Of a stretch of 64,000 nt of DNA, positions 27,530 through 35,988 are shown piece by piece. The DNA is from Pseudobutyrivibrio sp. (GTDB taxonomy: Bacteria; Bacillota; Clostridia; Lachnospirales; Lachnospiraceae). Made by a program: the position numbers and the translations under genes. The stretch is taken from contig NZ_SVEV01000017.1 of NCBI RefSeq assembly GCF_015057185.1, forward strand, positions 1 through 64,000. Direction: 5' to 3'. The notes under the pieces are model-generated. The model was not told where the DNA came from. It worked only from the letters and a program-made list of their open reading frames with translations, and made no database searches. Position 1 is the stretch's first letter. The number at the start of each line of letters is the position of its first letter.

Positions 27530-28060
27530 TTAGATATAGTAAATATAGTTCTCTTTTCTAGGTGCTGCCTCCTTTGGCGGCTCTGCCTCATATCCTAAGC
27601 AACAATGCCCTATACCTTCGTACTCATCACTGATTCCAAGTTTCTTTAAAATCTCCTTGCCAAGTGTCTGCTCAAATTCCTGCTTTGCTCTATGCACCCA
27701 TATGCTTCCAACTCCAAGGGATGCTGCAGCATTGAGAAGATTTCCCATTACAAGTGAGCCATCATAAACATGGTCTGGCATATCCTTTTTGCCTAAAACA
27801 ATAGCTACTACTGGAGCACCGTAAAATACATCAAAGCCCTCTGGTGCACCTGCAATTTTTCCATTTAATGCAGAAAGCTCATCTCTAAGCTCTTTGTCTG
27901 TTACAACTACAATAATAGCGCTTTGTTTTCCACCACCTGATGGTGCAAAAGTACCTGCTCTAAGGATTGCATCAAGCTCCTCTTTTTTAATCATGTCTGG
28001 CTTGAATTTGTGACAGCTTCTTCTTGTTTCCAGTGTTTTTAATGTTTCGTTCATATACAT
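27530..28060 (-). CDS. Nitroreductase family protein
   Basis: A 176-residue FMN-dependent NAD(P)H oxidoreductase. It shows the family start ETRRSCHKFKPDMI, FAPSGGGKQSAIIVVV at the flavin pocket, and GVGSIWVHRAK near 115-125. It reduces nitroaromatics, quinones or enones in other bacteria; the natural substrate here is unknown. Its stop lies 35 bp ahead of the chosen AraC-GH39 start, on the same strand, so co-transcription is likely. Confidence 0.88.
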   Translation of the reverse strand: MYMNETLKTLETRRSCHKFKPDMIKKEELDAILRAGTFAPSGGGKQSAIIVVVTDKELRDELSALNGKIAGAPEGFDVFYGAPVVAIVLGKKDMPDHVYDGSLVMGNLLNAAASLGVGSIWVHRAKQEFEQTLGKEILKKLGISDEYEGIGHCCLGYEAEPPKEAAPRKENYIYYI

Positions 28061-28196
28061 TTTTCTCCCATTTACACATACAATTGTTTTACAACCTATA
28101 GTTACTCCAATTTAACTATTATAGGTTTTATTTTATTAATAATACTACTGAAATAATTCTTCTCCATTTCATATTTCTTATATTTTTTTGCAACTA

Positions 28197-28229
28197 AAAA
28201 CAGACTGCCTACACGAAACAGTCTGTTTT
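28197..28229 (-). terminator. Terminator of the restriction operon
   Basis: AAAACAGACTG pairs perfectly with CAGTCTGTTTT around an 11-nt loop, with a T-run on the minus strand, 16 bp past the helicase stop. The remaining bases up to 28,061 are AT-rich without a gene. Confidence 0.8.
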
Positions 28230-28244
28230 GAAACATTTAGATAT

Positions 28245-31200
28245 TTACTTAAATAATTCATCAATCTTAGCCTGAAGAGTTCCATCTTTTGCATATGGTA
28301 AGGCGTCTACCTGCTTAAAATTATGCTTTGTTATAGTAACATCTTCATCAAATCCCAAGATAAAGCTAGTAGCTATCTTATAAATAATTTCAGTTGGCGC
28401 CAAGCCAAATACCTGCCTTTCAAAGATATGCTTCAGTCTTTCTTCCTTATCAGGAAATAGTTCTTTCATCCTTTCGCTTTGATACAGCCTTTTTACTATT
28501 TCAGTAATATAGAGCCCTGATTTCATATAAAGATCTATAAAAGTTTTATCTGGATTATCAAAACAACCAGGGTTTTCTTCTTCCAGCATATCAACCATCT
28601 TTTTTACAACATCCTTTGGTGTATATATCTGATTTGTCTTCTGCGCAGGGATATAATCAAAAATATCTTCCACACTCTTCTCATCAAAATAATCTGCTAG
28701 CTTCTTTTTTAGATTCAAAAACTCTTTAACTGAATCATCAAATACAACTGAATCAAAAAGATGACCATTAAAATATCTTTCCTCGCCAGTTTCACTATCA
28801 ATATATGGTCCACCATCTCTTAGAAATCTAAACTGTTCCAATGTGATACTAGTTACCTCAAGAAAGACCTTATCCGGGATAATGTTGTCAAAGGTTGCAA
28901 GAGTTACAGTATCATCACCATATGCCATCAAAAATGATGGTATAGTTCTAGAAAAACCACGTAGATGATCTCGAATACCAGCCTCAATCACATCACGTTC
29001 TCTTTCTTTGATTTTTGTATCAACAGTTTTAGCAGTTTCAAGTCTGGATTCTTCTTCAAACTTTGACATTACATCCGCTAGGCCGGTCTGGAATTTTTCT
29101 TGTACATTCTGTTTTCGCTGATTGAATTCTTCATTTATCTCTTCAGTTGACTTTCCAGTTTCATGACGATTTTGCATCGCCTCGATACGTTCTTGCTCTA
29201 AAACGTTTTCCTCGATGGTATAATTGTTTACTGCCCTTTCAACTACTCTTTCAACATCAGAATTAAGTTTTGATTCTAATTGTCTAACATCAGATTTTTT
29301 CAAATCATCTTTATAGCTTTCCCTTGTAGATTCTACTATATTATCGACAATCATCCCCTTTGCATAATCTACTAGAACCCTTGTTAGTTGTTCCTTGCGA
29401 TCAGATTCGTTATTTACAGCCAAATTTTCTATAATTGTTGGTATCTTTTCAGTATCAACAACTTTGTCTCCAAATATATCTTTTGAAAGACCTATCACAT
29501 ACTCTTCTGAAAGTTCCACTTCACCATTATCATTCAAGGACAAATCCTGTTTTACTTCCTCGCTGAGAGAAACATTTCCCTTTGGTTCAGATACAGCTGT
29601 GAATTGTTCTATGATATCCATAACCTCTTTAGGTGCAGAAAAGACATTTCCTATGTTTTGGAAAAGGAAGTTACTCATAAATCCTCGCCTAACTACTTCA
29701 ACTGACTTAATCTTTCTTGGGATACTTAATACCTGCTCTGCATCAAGCTCTACTAGCTCACCGTCTTCATCTTCACCAATTACAGGAAAGAAATTTAGAA
29801 GTTCTCTAATATTCTGTTTTCTAGCAACAATATCACCTCTACCAGATACCGTATTTACGGACAAATCATTAGCAAACTCTTCAAAAATTACAAGTGTTCT
29901 GGCTGGATCAAAATCAAAAACATAAGCATTTTCCTTACGTTTAAACACACCATCCTCATGAAACAGGCATGGATTCTGTGCCCTGAAAGCCGCTTGCATG
30001 TATAGCGATGGTGACTTCATATTAGACAACATCAATACACCAGTCCACTCAGGAATAGTTATACCTGTTGTAAGCTGTCCTACAGATATGGTAATTGTCT
30101 TTTCATAATTAGCTATAGCTTTTACAACTTTGTCATACGACTTTTCATTTTCATCATCATCATCTATCTTGCCATCACCCGCAGCAAGTATAATCTCATA
30201 CTCCGCAAACACTGGATGTTCCTTAAGTTTTTTGGCAAGAGCCTTTGCACTATCAACTCTGTCTAATAACCAGACTGTATGCTTTAATTCATTCCTAAGC
30301 TCTGGAGTAGAAAACGGGAACTTTGTTTGGACTGTGAGTGCATCCAAAAATTTGTCCACTGAAGACTCGTGTACAAAGCTCCCATTATTCGTGCTAAAGA
30401 ATTCGTTCAAGTCGAAGGCATACTCCACCGTCTCTCCCTGAATCTCTATTCCCTGCTTCAACTCATCTTTGATAATTTCAGACATCTGATATGTAAAAAG
30501 ATTAAGCTTTGGCAAATTGATATATGGATTTTCCTGCTCCTCTCCATTATTCCAATCACGCTTTCTTTTCTGCTCATCAGCATATGTATAATTAAAGATT
30601 GCTTCTTCAGAGAACTTATTATTTGCCAATGCTTTGAATGGTGTACCAGAAAGATGTAATGTGAACTTACGGTTAATCTGATCAAATGCAACATCCGTCT
30701 TATATGTATCAACGCCCTCATGAGCCTCGTCAACTACCAGTACATCCCAGGTCATGCCATTGGACTTACTGATTTCTGCCAGCTTGTCATATTGTCCACC
30801 AAAATAGATTGATCCCTTCATATCTTGAAGACTTACAAACTCTATACATCCCTTGTAATTATCTAAGGCTGCCTCTGTAAAAATTGTAGTAAACTCTTGA
30901 CGAGTTAATACTCCTGGGCGATTCTTAAGTGCGTCAACTTCGCTAACAAAATAATAGCCAGAATCTGTACCAATATATTTCATATAATCGCTATACCATG
31001 AGTTAGCGATAGCTGGTCTGTTTGTAACAATAAGCACAGACTGTGCTCCAATAGACTTACAAAAATCATATACAGCCAAAGTTTTTCCAAATCTAGGCTT
31101 GGCATTCCAAAGAAACTCTCCATTTTCGTGAGAGTTATAATAAGCTTTTGTTAAATTAACTGCCTCCTTTTGTTCCTCTCTTAATTGATAAGGAATAATA

Positions 31201-31571
31201 TGGAAAAATGATTTTAGAATACCATGATTCTCTCTAAAATCATTAAAATTACTTTTGGACTCTGGTCCTGTAATTTGAAACCACTCGTTATTTTTACCTT
31301 CCTCTTGCTTTACCCCATCTTTGCGTAAATAAGCATGAAAATCCTTATCTGTAAAACGTTCCTCAGAACCATCGTCAAAAACAGCTCTTCCTCTCCACTC
31401 CTCGTGGAACTCTATATCTGCTGTATGAGTCTGCTGCTTTATTCTTTCTGTTACATCCTGTTCTGTGTACCCTATCTTTGTCCAACCATTATGTCTAGCT
31501 ACTTCCGGAGTGGTATAAGCATAAATCATTGGCACAACAGGAGCTGTTGATTTTATATTAGGCGTAATCAT
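28245..31571 (-). CDS. Restriction-type helicase with N-terminal GIY-YIG-like domain and C-terminal methyltransferase motifs
   Basis: 1108 residues. Order: a T5orf172/GIY-YIG-like domain (MIYAYTTPEV then WTKIGYTEQDVTERI, residues 15-45); a superfamily 2 helicase with Walker A KPRFGKTLAVYDF, VVDEAHEG, LSGTPF and QAAFRAQNP; a coiled, acidic middle; and at the C terminus (from about 977) an adenine-methyltransferase-like X/I region, IYTPKDVVKKM followed by TFIDLYMKSGLYITEI and VFGLAPTEIIYKIA. The start follows directly after the stop of the NPPY gene. It should be the DNA-translocating and cutting component of a restriction system. It carries a CGTAAATACG copy (29850-29859). Confidence 0.82.
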   Translation of the reverse strand: MITPNIKSTAPVVPMIYAYTTPEVARHNGWTKIGYTEQDVTERIKQQTHTADIEFHEEWRGRAVFDDGSEERFTDKDFHAYLRKDGVKQEEGKNNEWFQITGPESKSNFNDFRENHGILKSFFHIIPYQLREEQKEAVNLTKAYYNSHENGEFLWNAKPRFGKTLAVYDFCKSIGAQSVLIVTNRPAIANSWYSDYMKYIGTDSGYYFVSEVDALKNRPGVLTRQEFTTIFTEAALDNYKGCIEFVSLQDMKGSIYFGGQYDKLAEISKSNGMTWDVLVVDEAHEGVDTYKTDVAFDQINRKFTLHLSGTPFKALANNKFSEEAIFNYTYADEQKRKRDWNNGEEQENPYINLPKLNLFTYQMSEIIKDELKQGIEIQGETVEYAFDLNEFFSTNNGSFVHESSVDKFLDALTVQTKFPFSTPELRNELKHTVWLLDRVDSAKALAKKLKEHPVFAEYEIILAAGDGKIDDDDENEKSYDKVVKAIANYEKTITISVGQLTTGITIPEWTGVLMLSNMKSPSLYMQAAFRAQNPCLFHEDGVFKRKENAYVFDFDPARTLVIFEEFANDLSVNTVSGRGDIVARKQNIRELLNFFPVIGEDEDGELVELDAEQVLSIPRKIKSVEVVRRGFMSNFLFQNIGNVFSAPKEVMDIIEQFTAVSEPKGNVSLSEEVKQDLSLNDNGEVELSEEYVIGLSKDIFGDKVVDTEKIPTIIENLAVNNESDRKEQLTRVLVDYAKGMIVDNIVESTRESYKDDLKKSDVRQLESKLNSDVERVVERAVNNYTIEENVLEQERIEAMQNRHETGKSTEEINEEFNQRKQNVQEKFQTGLADVMSKFEEESRLETAKTVDTKIKERERDVIEAGIRDHLRGFSRTIPSFLMAYGDDTVTLATFDNIIPDKVFLEVTSITLEQFRFLRDGGPYIDSETGEERYFNGHLFDSVVFDDSVKEFLNLKKKLADYFDEKSVEDIFDYIPAQKTNQIYTPKDVVKKMVDMLEEENPGCFDNPDKTFIDLYMKSGLYITEIVKRLYQSERMKELFPDKEERLKHIFERQVFGLAPTEIIYKIATSFILGFDEDVTITKHNFKQVDALPYAKDGTLQAKIDELFK

Positions 31572-32639
31572 TTATACCATCTCCTTTACATTGGTTTCTA
31601 TGAATTCTATCTCTTCTTGTGTTAATCCGTATTTACGATACAGTTGTTGATCTATTTCTTGGATTGATTTCGACCAGTCTATATCTGAGGATGGGGTGAA
31701 GTCTTGAAGTGGGACATATTTAAAATTACCCGGTGTCATATTTTGAGTTTTTTTCAAAATAGATAATAAAGACCTAGAAAATCTTCCTTTAAGATACTTC
31801 AACAAATTATCTGCTTCTTCCTTACTTTTATAATTTCCAATGCTAAAAAAAGTTTCAGTATGTCCCATTCCAGGTTCTGCCACAATTGATGGACCAAGAG
31901 TTTCTCCAAATTCTCCTATTCCACTTGCTTTAGGAATTAAAACTTTATATAAATTCAAATTCTTAACTTCATTTATATATTCTTTTTTTACAAATTTCAC
32001 AACACGCTCATTATTAACACGTCCTACTATTTTTATAAATTCACATTTTGGATCATTTAATTTATCCAAAAAAATCATCGGCAATTTATTTATTACATTA
32101 GATTTTAAATCGTATTCATGCCCCTTACTCAATAAAGGTTTTTCCTTGCCGTTCTCATAAATTTTTGTAGTTTTTATTTCAGGAAAGTCCATATGCATTT
32201 TTTCAGTAAAATGATAAGCATATCCAGATACAGCAATAGTATCTATCCCAACAAAACCTTTACTTTTAAGAACCTTTTGTAATACAGTATTCATTTCTTT
32301 ATACTCAACAAATACCCCAATTGGTGTGAATTTGTTTATTGCATCATAATATGTGATAGCTACTCCACCTTTTATATCAGTATTAGAAAAAATATTAGTA
32401 CAATCACTCTCATAATCTAACACCTTGAAATGCTCATCATTCAGCATTTTTTCGTTCCATGATTTGGGTGTCGATCCTGCATTAAACAAAAATCTGGCAG
32501 GATGTATTAATTCAACTTTTGTTGCTATTTCACACGCTGCGTCAATAAACTTGTCATACACCGGTGGTGCAAACCCCTCATTGTCCCCCAGCGTATTATC
32601 TTGATAAGGCGGATTCCCAATAGCAAAATCAAACTTCAT
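31572..32639 (-). CDS. Eco57I-like adenine methyltransferase fragment (motif IV plus recognition region)
   Basis: About 355 residues. The catalytic motif NPPYQ occurs at residues 9-13, so the S-adenosylmethionine-binding motif that normally precedes it is absent from this polypeptide. The rest (KVLDYESDCTNIF, GGVAITYYD) matches the motif V-VIII and target-recognition part of Eco57I-type N6-adenine methylases. The ATG at 32,639 is preferred (AAGGAG upstream) over a GTG at 32,666 that lies inside an operator. The X/I motifs could come from the end of the helicase or from the protein at 33,548. One CGTAAATACG copy is at 31628-31637. Confidence 0.82.
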   Translation of the reverse strand: MKFDFAIGNPPYQDNTLGDNEGFAPPVYDKFIDAACEIATKVELIHPARFLFNAGSTPKSWNEKMLNDEHFKVLDYESDCTNIFSNTDIKGGVAITYYDAINKFTPIGVFVEYKEMNTVLQKVLKSKGFVGIDTIAVSGYAYHFTEKMHMDFPEIKTTKIYENGKEKPLLSKGHEYDLKSNVINKLPMIFLDKLNDPKCEFIKIVGRVNNERVVKFVKKEYINEVKNLNLYKVLIPKASGIGEFGETLGPSIVAEPGMGHTETFFSIGNYKSKEEADNLLKYLKGRFSRSLLSILKKTQNMTPGNFKYVPLQDFTPSSDIDWSKSIQEIDQQLYRKYGLTQEEIEFIETNVKEMV

Positions 32640-32656
32640 ATCATCATTCTCCTTTT

Positions 32657-32675
32657 TGACATTCACTAGATGTCA
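32657..32675. promoter_or_regulatory. 19-bp operator upstream of the NPPY methyltransferase gene
   Basis: TGACATTCACTAGATGTCA, an inverted repeat with TGACAT/ATGTCA arms, one of five related sites around this restriction locus. It sits directly ahead of the ribosome site of the gene starting at 32,639. Confidence 0.75.
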
Positions 32676-32760
32676 TTCTAAGCAAAATAAAAACGCTTAA
32701 TTAAGCGCATATTCTTGAATTCAGCTCAGACTCTATACAAATTAATAAAATATCAGACTT

Positions 32761-32779
32761 TGACATTTAGTGAATGTTA
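32761..32779. promoter_or_regulatory. 19-bp operator, distal site of the controller gene
   Basis: TGACATTTAGTGAATGTTA; the last arm has one mismatch. Its centre is 52 bp, about five helical turns, from the centre of the proximal site at 32,813. Confidence 0.7.
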
Positions 32780-32812
32780 ATCTTCTTAAAATATACCTCA
32801 AAATCAAAGCTG

Positions 32813-32831
32813 TGACAATCATAGAATGTCA
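32813..32831. promoter_or_regulatory. 19-bp operator, proximal site of the controller gene
   Basis: TGACAATCATAGAATGTCA ends just before the AGGAGG ribosome site of the controller gene, so occupancy would repress it. The arms TGACA/TGTCA match the other four sites; the centre is diverged. Confidence 0.7.
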
Positions 32832-32842
32832 CAGGAGGTCAT

Positions 32843-33085
32843 ATGTTTATTAACAAAACTCAATCTGGAAAATGTAATATCTGCGGTCCAAATGTCAAAA
32901 TCCGCCGCAAAGAAAAAGACCTATCTCAAAGGCAGTTTGCGGAGAAACTCCAACTGCTCGGTCTTGAAATTGATAAGAATGCCATTCAGCGTATAGAATG
33001 CGGAAAAAGATTTGTCATCGATACAGAACTAAAAACTATAGCAAAAGCATTAGACTGTTCTGTTGCAGATTTATTAGAAGAGTAA
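32843..33085 (+). CDS. XRE-family controller protein of the restriction system
   Basis: 80 residues. The HTH reads IRRKEKDLSQRQFAEKLQLL followed by KNAIQRIECGKRFV, and ends with KALDCSVADLLEE. The first 20 residues carry CNICG. An AGGAGG site fixes the ATG. It is transcribed against the methyltransferase and helicase genes and is flanked by copies of the 19-bp operator, the arrangement expected for a C-protein that times restriction after methylation. Binding is inferred. Confidence 0.85.
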   Translation: MFINKTQSGKCNICGPNVKIRRKEKDLSQRQFAEKLQLLGLEIDKNAIQRIECGKRFVIDTELKTIAKALDCSVADLLEE

Positions 33086-33090
33086 TTACA

Positions 33091-33123
33091 AAAGGCACCA
33101 CTCAAAATCTGAGCGGCGCCTTT
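33091..33123 (+). terminator. Terminator of the controller gene
   Basis: An imperfect stem (AAAGGC with GCCTTT outside, CTC with GAG inside) lies 6 bp past the stop at 33,085. The T-tract is short. Confidence 0.55.
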
Positions 33124-33313
33124 AAATCAGCATATTCCACAAGTCAAAAGTATCTATTTCCGAATATTTGTTCGATATATCAATAGTTTATTTTACCTAT
33201 TTCCTGTATAGTATTGATTGAGCACTCGTGTTTCAAGGTGCGGTTAATCTCCCTAGTTAGTTACTTGTATTGCATGTATTACACAACACTCAAACTAAAC
33301 GGGAGGTGGTGCA

Positions 33314-33409
33314 ATGGATACTTATGAAGTTCTTTCTTTGTTATTCTTTGCAGGGACATTCCTGCTTGCATTGCTTACCTACATCGATAGGAATAATAAG
33401 CGAAAATAA
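33314..33409 (+). CDS. Holin-like type I toxin peptide
   Basis: A 31-residue peptide beginning MDTYEVLSLLFFAGTFLLAL, with one membrane segment (about residues 7-22) and a basic tail DRNNKRK. This is the pattern of the TxpA/holin-like toxins of Firmicutes. A strong GGGAGGTGG site precedes the ATG. The mRNA probably begins near 33,219, seven bases past a TATAGT box (33207-33212). A 10-nt segment there (33219-33228) is complementary to 33485-33494 downstream, which could close the mRNA into an untranslated form. The antisense RNA on the other strand overlaps the 3' end. Confidence 0.78.
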   Translation: MDTYEVLSLLFFAGTFLLALLTYIDRNNKRK

Positions 33410-33501
33410 AAATAGCCTATCCTTGTACTTTGGCGAGTCCGAATAGGCTATCGTACTATCTAGGGCGCTAACCCACCTTGTGGGCGAGTGCTCATTTATT
33501 T
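33403..33501 (-). ncRNA. Antisense RNA antitoxin opposite the toxin mRNA 3' end
   Basis: A minus-strand promoter (TTGACA at 33536-33531, 17 bp, TAATAT at 33513-33508) would start a transcript near 33,501. A 9-bp stem (33443-33451 with 33412-33420) followed by a T-rich tail ends it near 33,403, giving an RNA of about 100 nt. It overlaps the last codons and 3' UTR of the toxin gene, as RatA overlaps txpA. Its 5' region repeats the sequence TGAGCACTCG found at the toxin mRNA 5' end. Confidence 0.72.
33412..33451 (-). terminator. Terminator of the antisense RNA
   Basis: ATAGCCTAT and ATAGGCTAT pair perfectly; on the minus strand they are followed by TTTTTATTTT. On the plus strand there is no T-run, so the toxin transcript can read through. 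Confidence 0.75.
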
Positions 33502-33507
33502 ATATAA

Positions 33508-33536
33508 ATATTAAGCCCTACACTATTATTTGTCAA
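33508..33536 (-). promoter_or_regulatory. Promoter of the antisense RNA
   Basis: Read on the minus strand: TTGACA, 17-bp spacer, TAATAT. It is the closest match to a consensus housekeeping promoter that I found in the window, and no protein gene lies directly behind it. Confidence 0.78.
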
Positions 33537-33547
33537 ATTGATCTTGA

Positions 33548-34459
33548 TTATCCCCTTATACTTCTATAAGATACTTCTTCCCCTTTTGTCCAATCATAAA
33601 TCTTACAGTCTAATTGTTCAGGTTCGGTATCGTTTATTCCCTGTTCAAAATCCCAAAATGTCATTTGATGAAACTCCTCTTGAGGCTTGCCAAATGGAAC
33701 TGTTCCTGTTATTCCATCCATCTGCCAAAAATTCCACACGATAATTTTAACAATCTTATTTAATTCTGAAGCAGTCGGTTTTCTTTCCCATCTATCCTGA
33801 AGATAATCCACAAAAGTATATAACAAGTTTACCCTAGCTATGAGTAAATTATCTCCTTGAAACTCATATCCATAAACACTTTGATACGCCTGGTAAATCC
33901 ATTTAAGCCATTCTTTTTCTGAATCAGTATTTTCATTGATTATCCTAAGCTTTCTATCCAGAATTCCTATTCTCTTTTCAATAGGAATAATTTCTCCTGT
34001 AGCAGCATCATATCTTGAAACTATATACGGAGCTTCTCCGCAAGTAATTTCCAGTCTTTTAGACAAAACATAATCTTGCCACGTTTTGTTATCTGGAAAA
34101 AGAATTTTTTTGTAAATAGGATTCCAACTCTGTTCATCCTCTACATTAAATATATTTTCTCGTCCAAACCATTCAGCATCACAATGATTATTCATCTTGT
34201 TGCATATCCACGATGGCGTAAACACTTCAGCTTTCGCTCTTGTTCTATCATTCTGCACTTCTCTATTCTTTTCGACCCTCGGACAAATATCATATGCTGC
34301 CCTACTAGACAGCACATACTCCTCAGTTATTTCATCCTTTGAATTTCCAGTATATATGTCGGTAGCAAATATAATGTTCTTCCCTGTTGTCATATCTTGT
34401 AATAACTTTTTTAACAAACCTCTAATAGGTTCTTCTCTTAAATTTATTAAATTTGACAT
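33548..34459 (-). CDS. Restriction-modification methyltransferase-like subunit
   Basis: 303 residues. It has the adenine-methylase N-terminal hallmark AEVFTPSWICNKMN (about residues 77-90), then RLEITCGEAPYIVSRYD and GYEFQGDNLLIARVNLLYTF, which resembles the motif II/III region, but no NPPY. It looks like the N-terminal part of an Eco57I-type methylase whose catalytic part would be the product at 31,572. The controller gene and the toxin locus lie between the two. Two operator copies stand upstream. An exact role (methylase, specificity or nuclease part) cannot be fixed. Confidence 0.7.
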   Translation of the reverse strand: MSNLINLREEPIRGLLKKLLQDMTTGKNIIFATDIYTGNSKDEITEEYVLSSRAAYDICPRVEKNREVQNDRTRAKAEVFTPSWICNKMNNHCDAEWFGRENIFNVEDEQSWNPIYKKILFPDNKTWQDYVLSKRLEITCGEAPYIVSRYDAATGEIIPIEKRIGILDRKLRIINENTDSEKEWLKWIYQAYQSVYGYEFQGDNLLIARVNLLYTFVDYLQDRWERKPTASELNKIVKIIVWNFWQMDGITGTVPFGKPQEEFHQMTFWDFEQGINDTEPEQLDCKIYDWTKGEEVSYRSIRG

Positions 34460-34476
34460 ATAGCCATCCTTCTCAT

Positions 34477-34495
34477 TGACATTTAGTGAATGTCA
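34477..34495. promoter_or_regulatory. 19-bp operator upstream of the methyltransferase-like gene, proximal
   Basis: TGACATTTAGTGAATGTCA lies 18 bp before the start codon at 34,459. It is the best-conserved copy, with 7-bp arms TGACATT/AATGTCA. Confidence 0.78.
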
Positions 34496-34513
34496 TTTTA
34501 AATATAAAATTAA

Positions 34514-34532
34514 TGACATTTAGTAAATGTCA
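34514..34532. promoter_or_regulatory. 19-bp operator, distal
   Basis: TGACATTTAGTAAATGTCA differs from the proximal site by one central base. Centre-to-centre distance is 37 bp, about 3.5 helical turns. Confidence 0.78.
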
Positions 34533-34564
34533 TTAATTTCCACTATACATCAAATTCTTATAAC

Positions 34565-34600
34565 AAAAAAGTCCCAAACCTAAGGGCTTAGAACTTTTTT
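34565..34600 (-). terminator. Terminator of the MFS gene
   Basis: AAAAAAGT and ACTTTTTT arms flank a short GC-containing stem, 26 bp past the stop at 34,626. On the minus strand it ends in six T. Confidence 0.6.
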
Positions 34601-34625
34601 AACACATCAAAACTCTAGTTATTAT

Positions 34626-35792
34626 TTAAAAACCTCTTTTCCTCAAATTCAAAAACAATGAATATACCGCCACAGCCTCAATTACTATACCTGCAAAAAT
34701 AAATTTAACTGCGACCCCATCACCAATTATCCCAGCGCAGAAGTTAACCAAGATTGGCGAAAAGGCACCACCAAGATTAATAAGCGCAAGATAAACAGAT
34801 ACCGTAAATGCGTTAGTCTCAGGTCTAGTATTCTGAGCCAACAGATATGTACCTGCTGCATTAAACAAGGCAAAGCCATAGCCTACGAATAGACTACCTA
34901 TTATTATAGCTACAAAATGGTGAATCAAAAATGGAATTATAAATCCTATTCCAACAATTGCTAAGGTAACTGTCTCGATATGATTTCTAGTCTTCATCAC
35001 GATTCCCCTAAACATGGCACCACCCACAATTCCACCTAAGGTGTTAACCATAGTTACAAGGCTTGCTACAGATGCACCCTTGCCAAGAACATCTGCAACA
35101 TATGCTGAGGAGTTTGTATTAAATGCATTTTGAATTGCAAAATAAATGATTCCAATGATGAAAATTCCTAAAATGTAAGGATTCATCTCAAACTGACTTG
35201 ATTGTTTTGAGTCAGTTATCTCAGAGGCAGCGTGTTTCTGAGGCTCGCCCTTTGGCATACAGATGGCAACCATAACAATAATTACAACTACTAAGGTAAA
35301 TACTAAGTATGTATATCTCCAACCAAATCTAGCCAGCTGTCCACCCATAAAAATAAATGAAAGAGCCCCAAGAGCTGTGCAGGTAGCATTTAATCCCATA
35401 AGAGATGCCTGTTCTTCTTTTTCAAAATACTGGACAATGAAGCCATTAATTAGTGGCATCATAAAACCAGAGCCAAGTCCAATAATTGCGCTGCCAACAA
35501 GTAATTGCCATATATTAGAATTAAAGAAAAATGGAAACAATCCACCTACCAAATAACAACAAAGTGATGCCAATGCGATTGTCTTTTTGTTTACATATCC
35601 CATTATGTATCCACTAATTGGAGAACTTACAATAAACAATAGATTAGGCAAAGTAATTATCATTTGCACCATTGTTTCACTGACACCGCTGAATTCACGA
35701 CCTATGTCTGCCAAAACTGGAGAAAGTGCCATATATGAAAGTGCAACTGCACAAATAGACAGTACACCTACTTTGATTTTTGTTTTAGACAT
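34626..35792 (-). CDS. MFS transporter (drug/metabolite efflux type)
   Basis: About 388 residues with twelve hydrophobic segments. The loop between helices 2 and 3 reads GYIMGYVNKKTIALAS, a degenerate form of the MFS motif A, and helix 5 has GALSFIFMGGQLARFGWRYTYLVF, typical of 12-helix exporters. AGAGGTGG precedes the ATG at 35,792; the in-frame GTG at 35,801 lies within that site. It sits between the restriction genes and the toxin-antitoxin pair with no obvious partner. Confidence 0.85.
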   Translation of the reverse strand: MSKTKIKVGVLSICAVALSYMALSPVLADIGREFSGVSETMVQMIITLPNLLFIVSSPISGYIMGYVNKKTIALASLCCYLVGGLFPFFFNSNIWQLLVGSAIIGLGSGFMMPLINGFIVQYFEKEEQASLMGLNATCTALGALSFIFMGGQLARFGWRYTYLVFTLVVVIIVMVAICMPKGEPQKHAASEITDSKQSSQFEMNPYILGIFIIGIIYFAIQNAFNTNSSAYVADVLGKGASVASLVTMVNTLGGIVGGAMFRGIVMKTRNHIETVTLAIVGIGFIIPFLIHHFVAIIIGSLFVGYGFALFNAAGTYLLAQNTRPETNAFTVSVYLALINLGGAFSPILVNFCAGIIGDGVAVKFIFAGIVIEAVAVYSLFLNLRKRGF

Positions 35793-35894
35793 AAAAACCA
35801 CCTCTTATCAATTTATTACATACTACAATTCTAGTAAATATTGGCGTTTGAATAAAACAACTGTTTTCAAGATTATGATAAATTTTTGCAAAAA

Positions 35895-35927
35895 GAAGGT
35901 GAACTGACATTTTTTCAGTTCACCTTC
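35895..35927 (-). terminator. Strong terminator after a tiny gene
   Basis: A perfect 13-bp stem (35895-35907 with 35915-35927) is followed on the minus strand by CTTTTTGC. No annotated gene but the small one at 35,989 ends nearby upstream. Confidence 0.8.
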
Positions 35928-35988
35928 TGCAATAATTATAAGCACAATATATTACCATTCTTCTCTTATCTTATTGAAATCAATTGTC

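Noticed and set aside
29395-29925. A 176-residue plus-strand frame inside the helicase gene
   Set aside because: Antisense shadow, with no ribosome site and low-complexity Ser-rich sequence.
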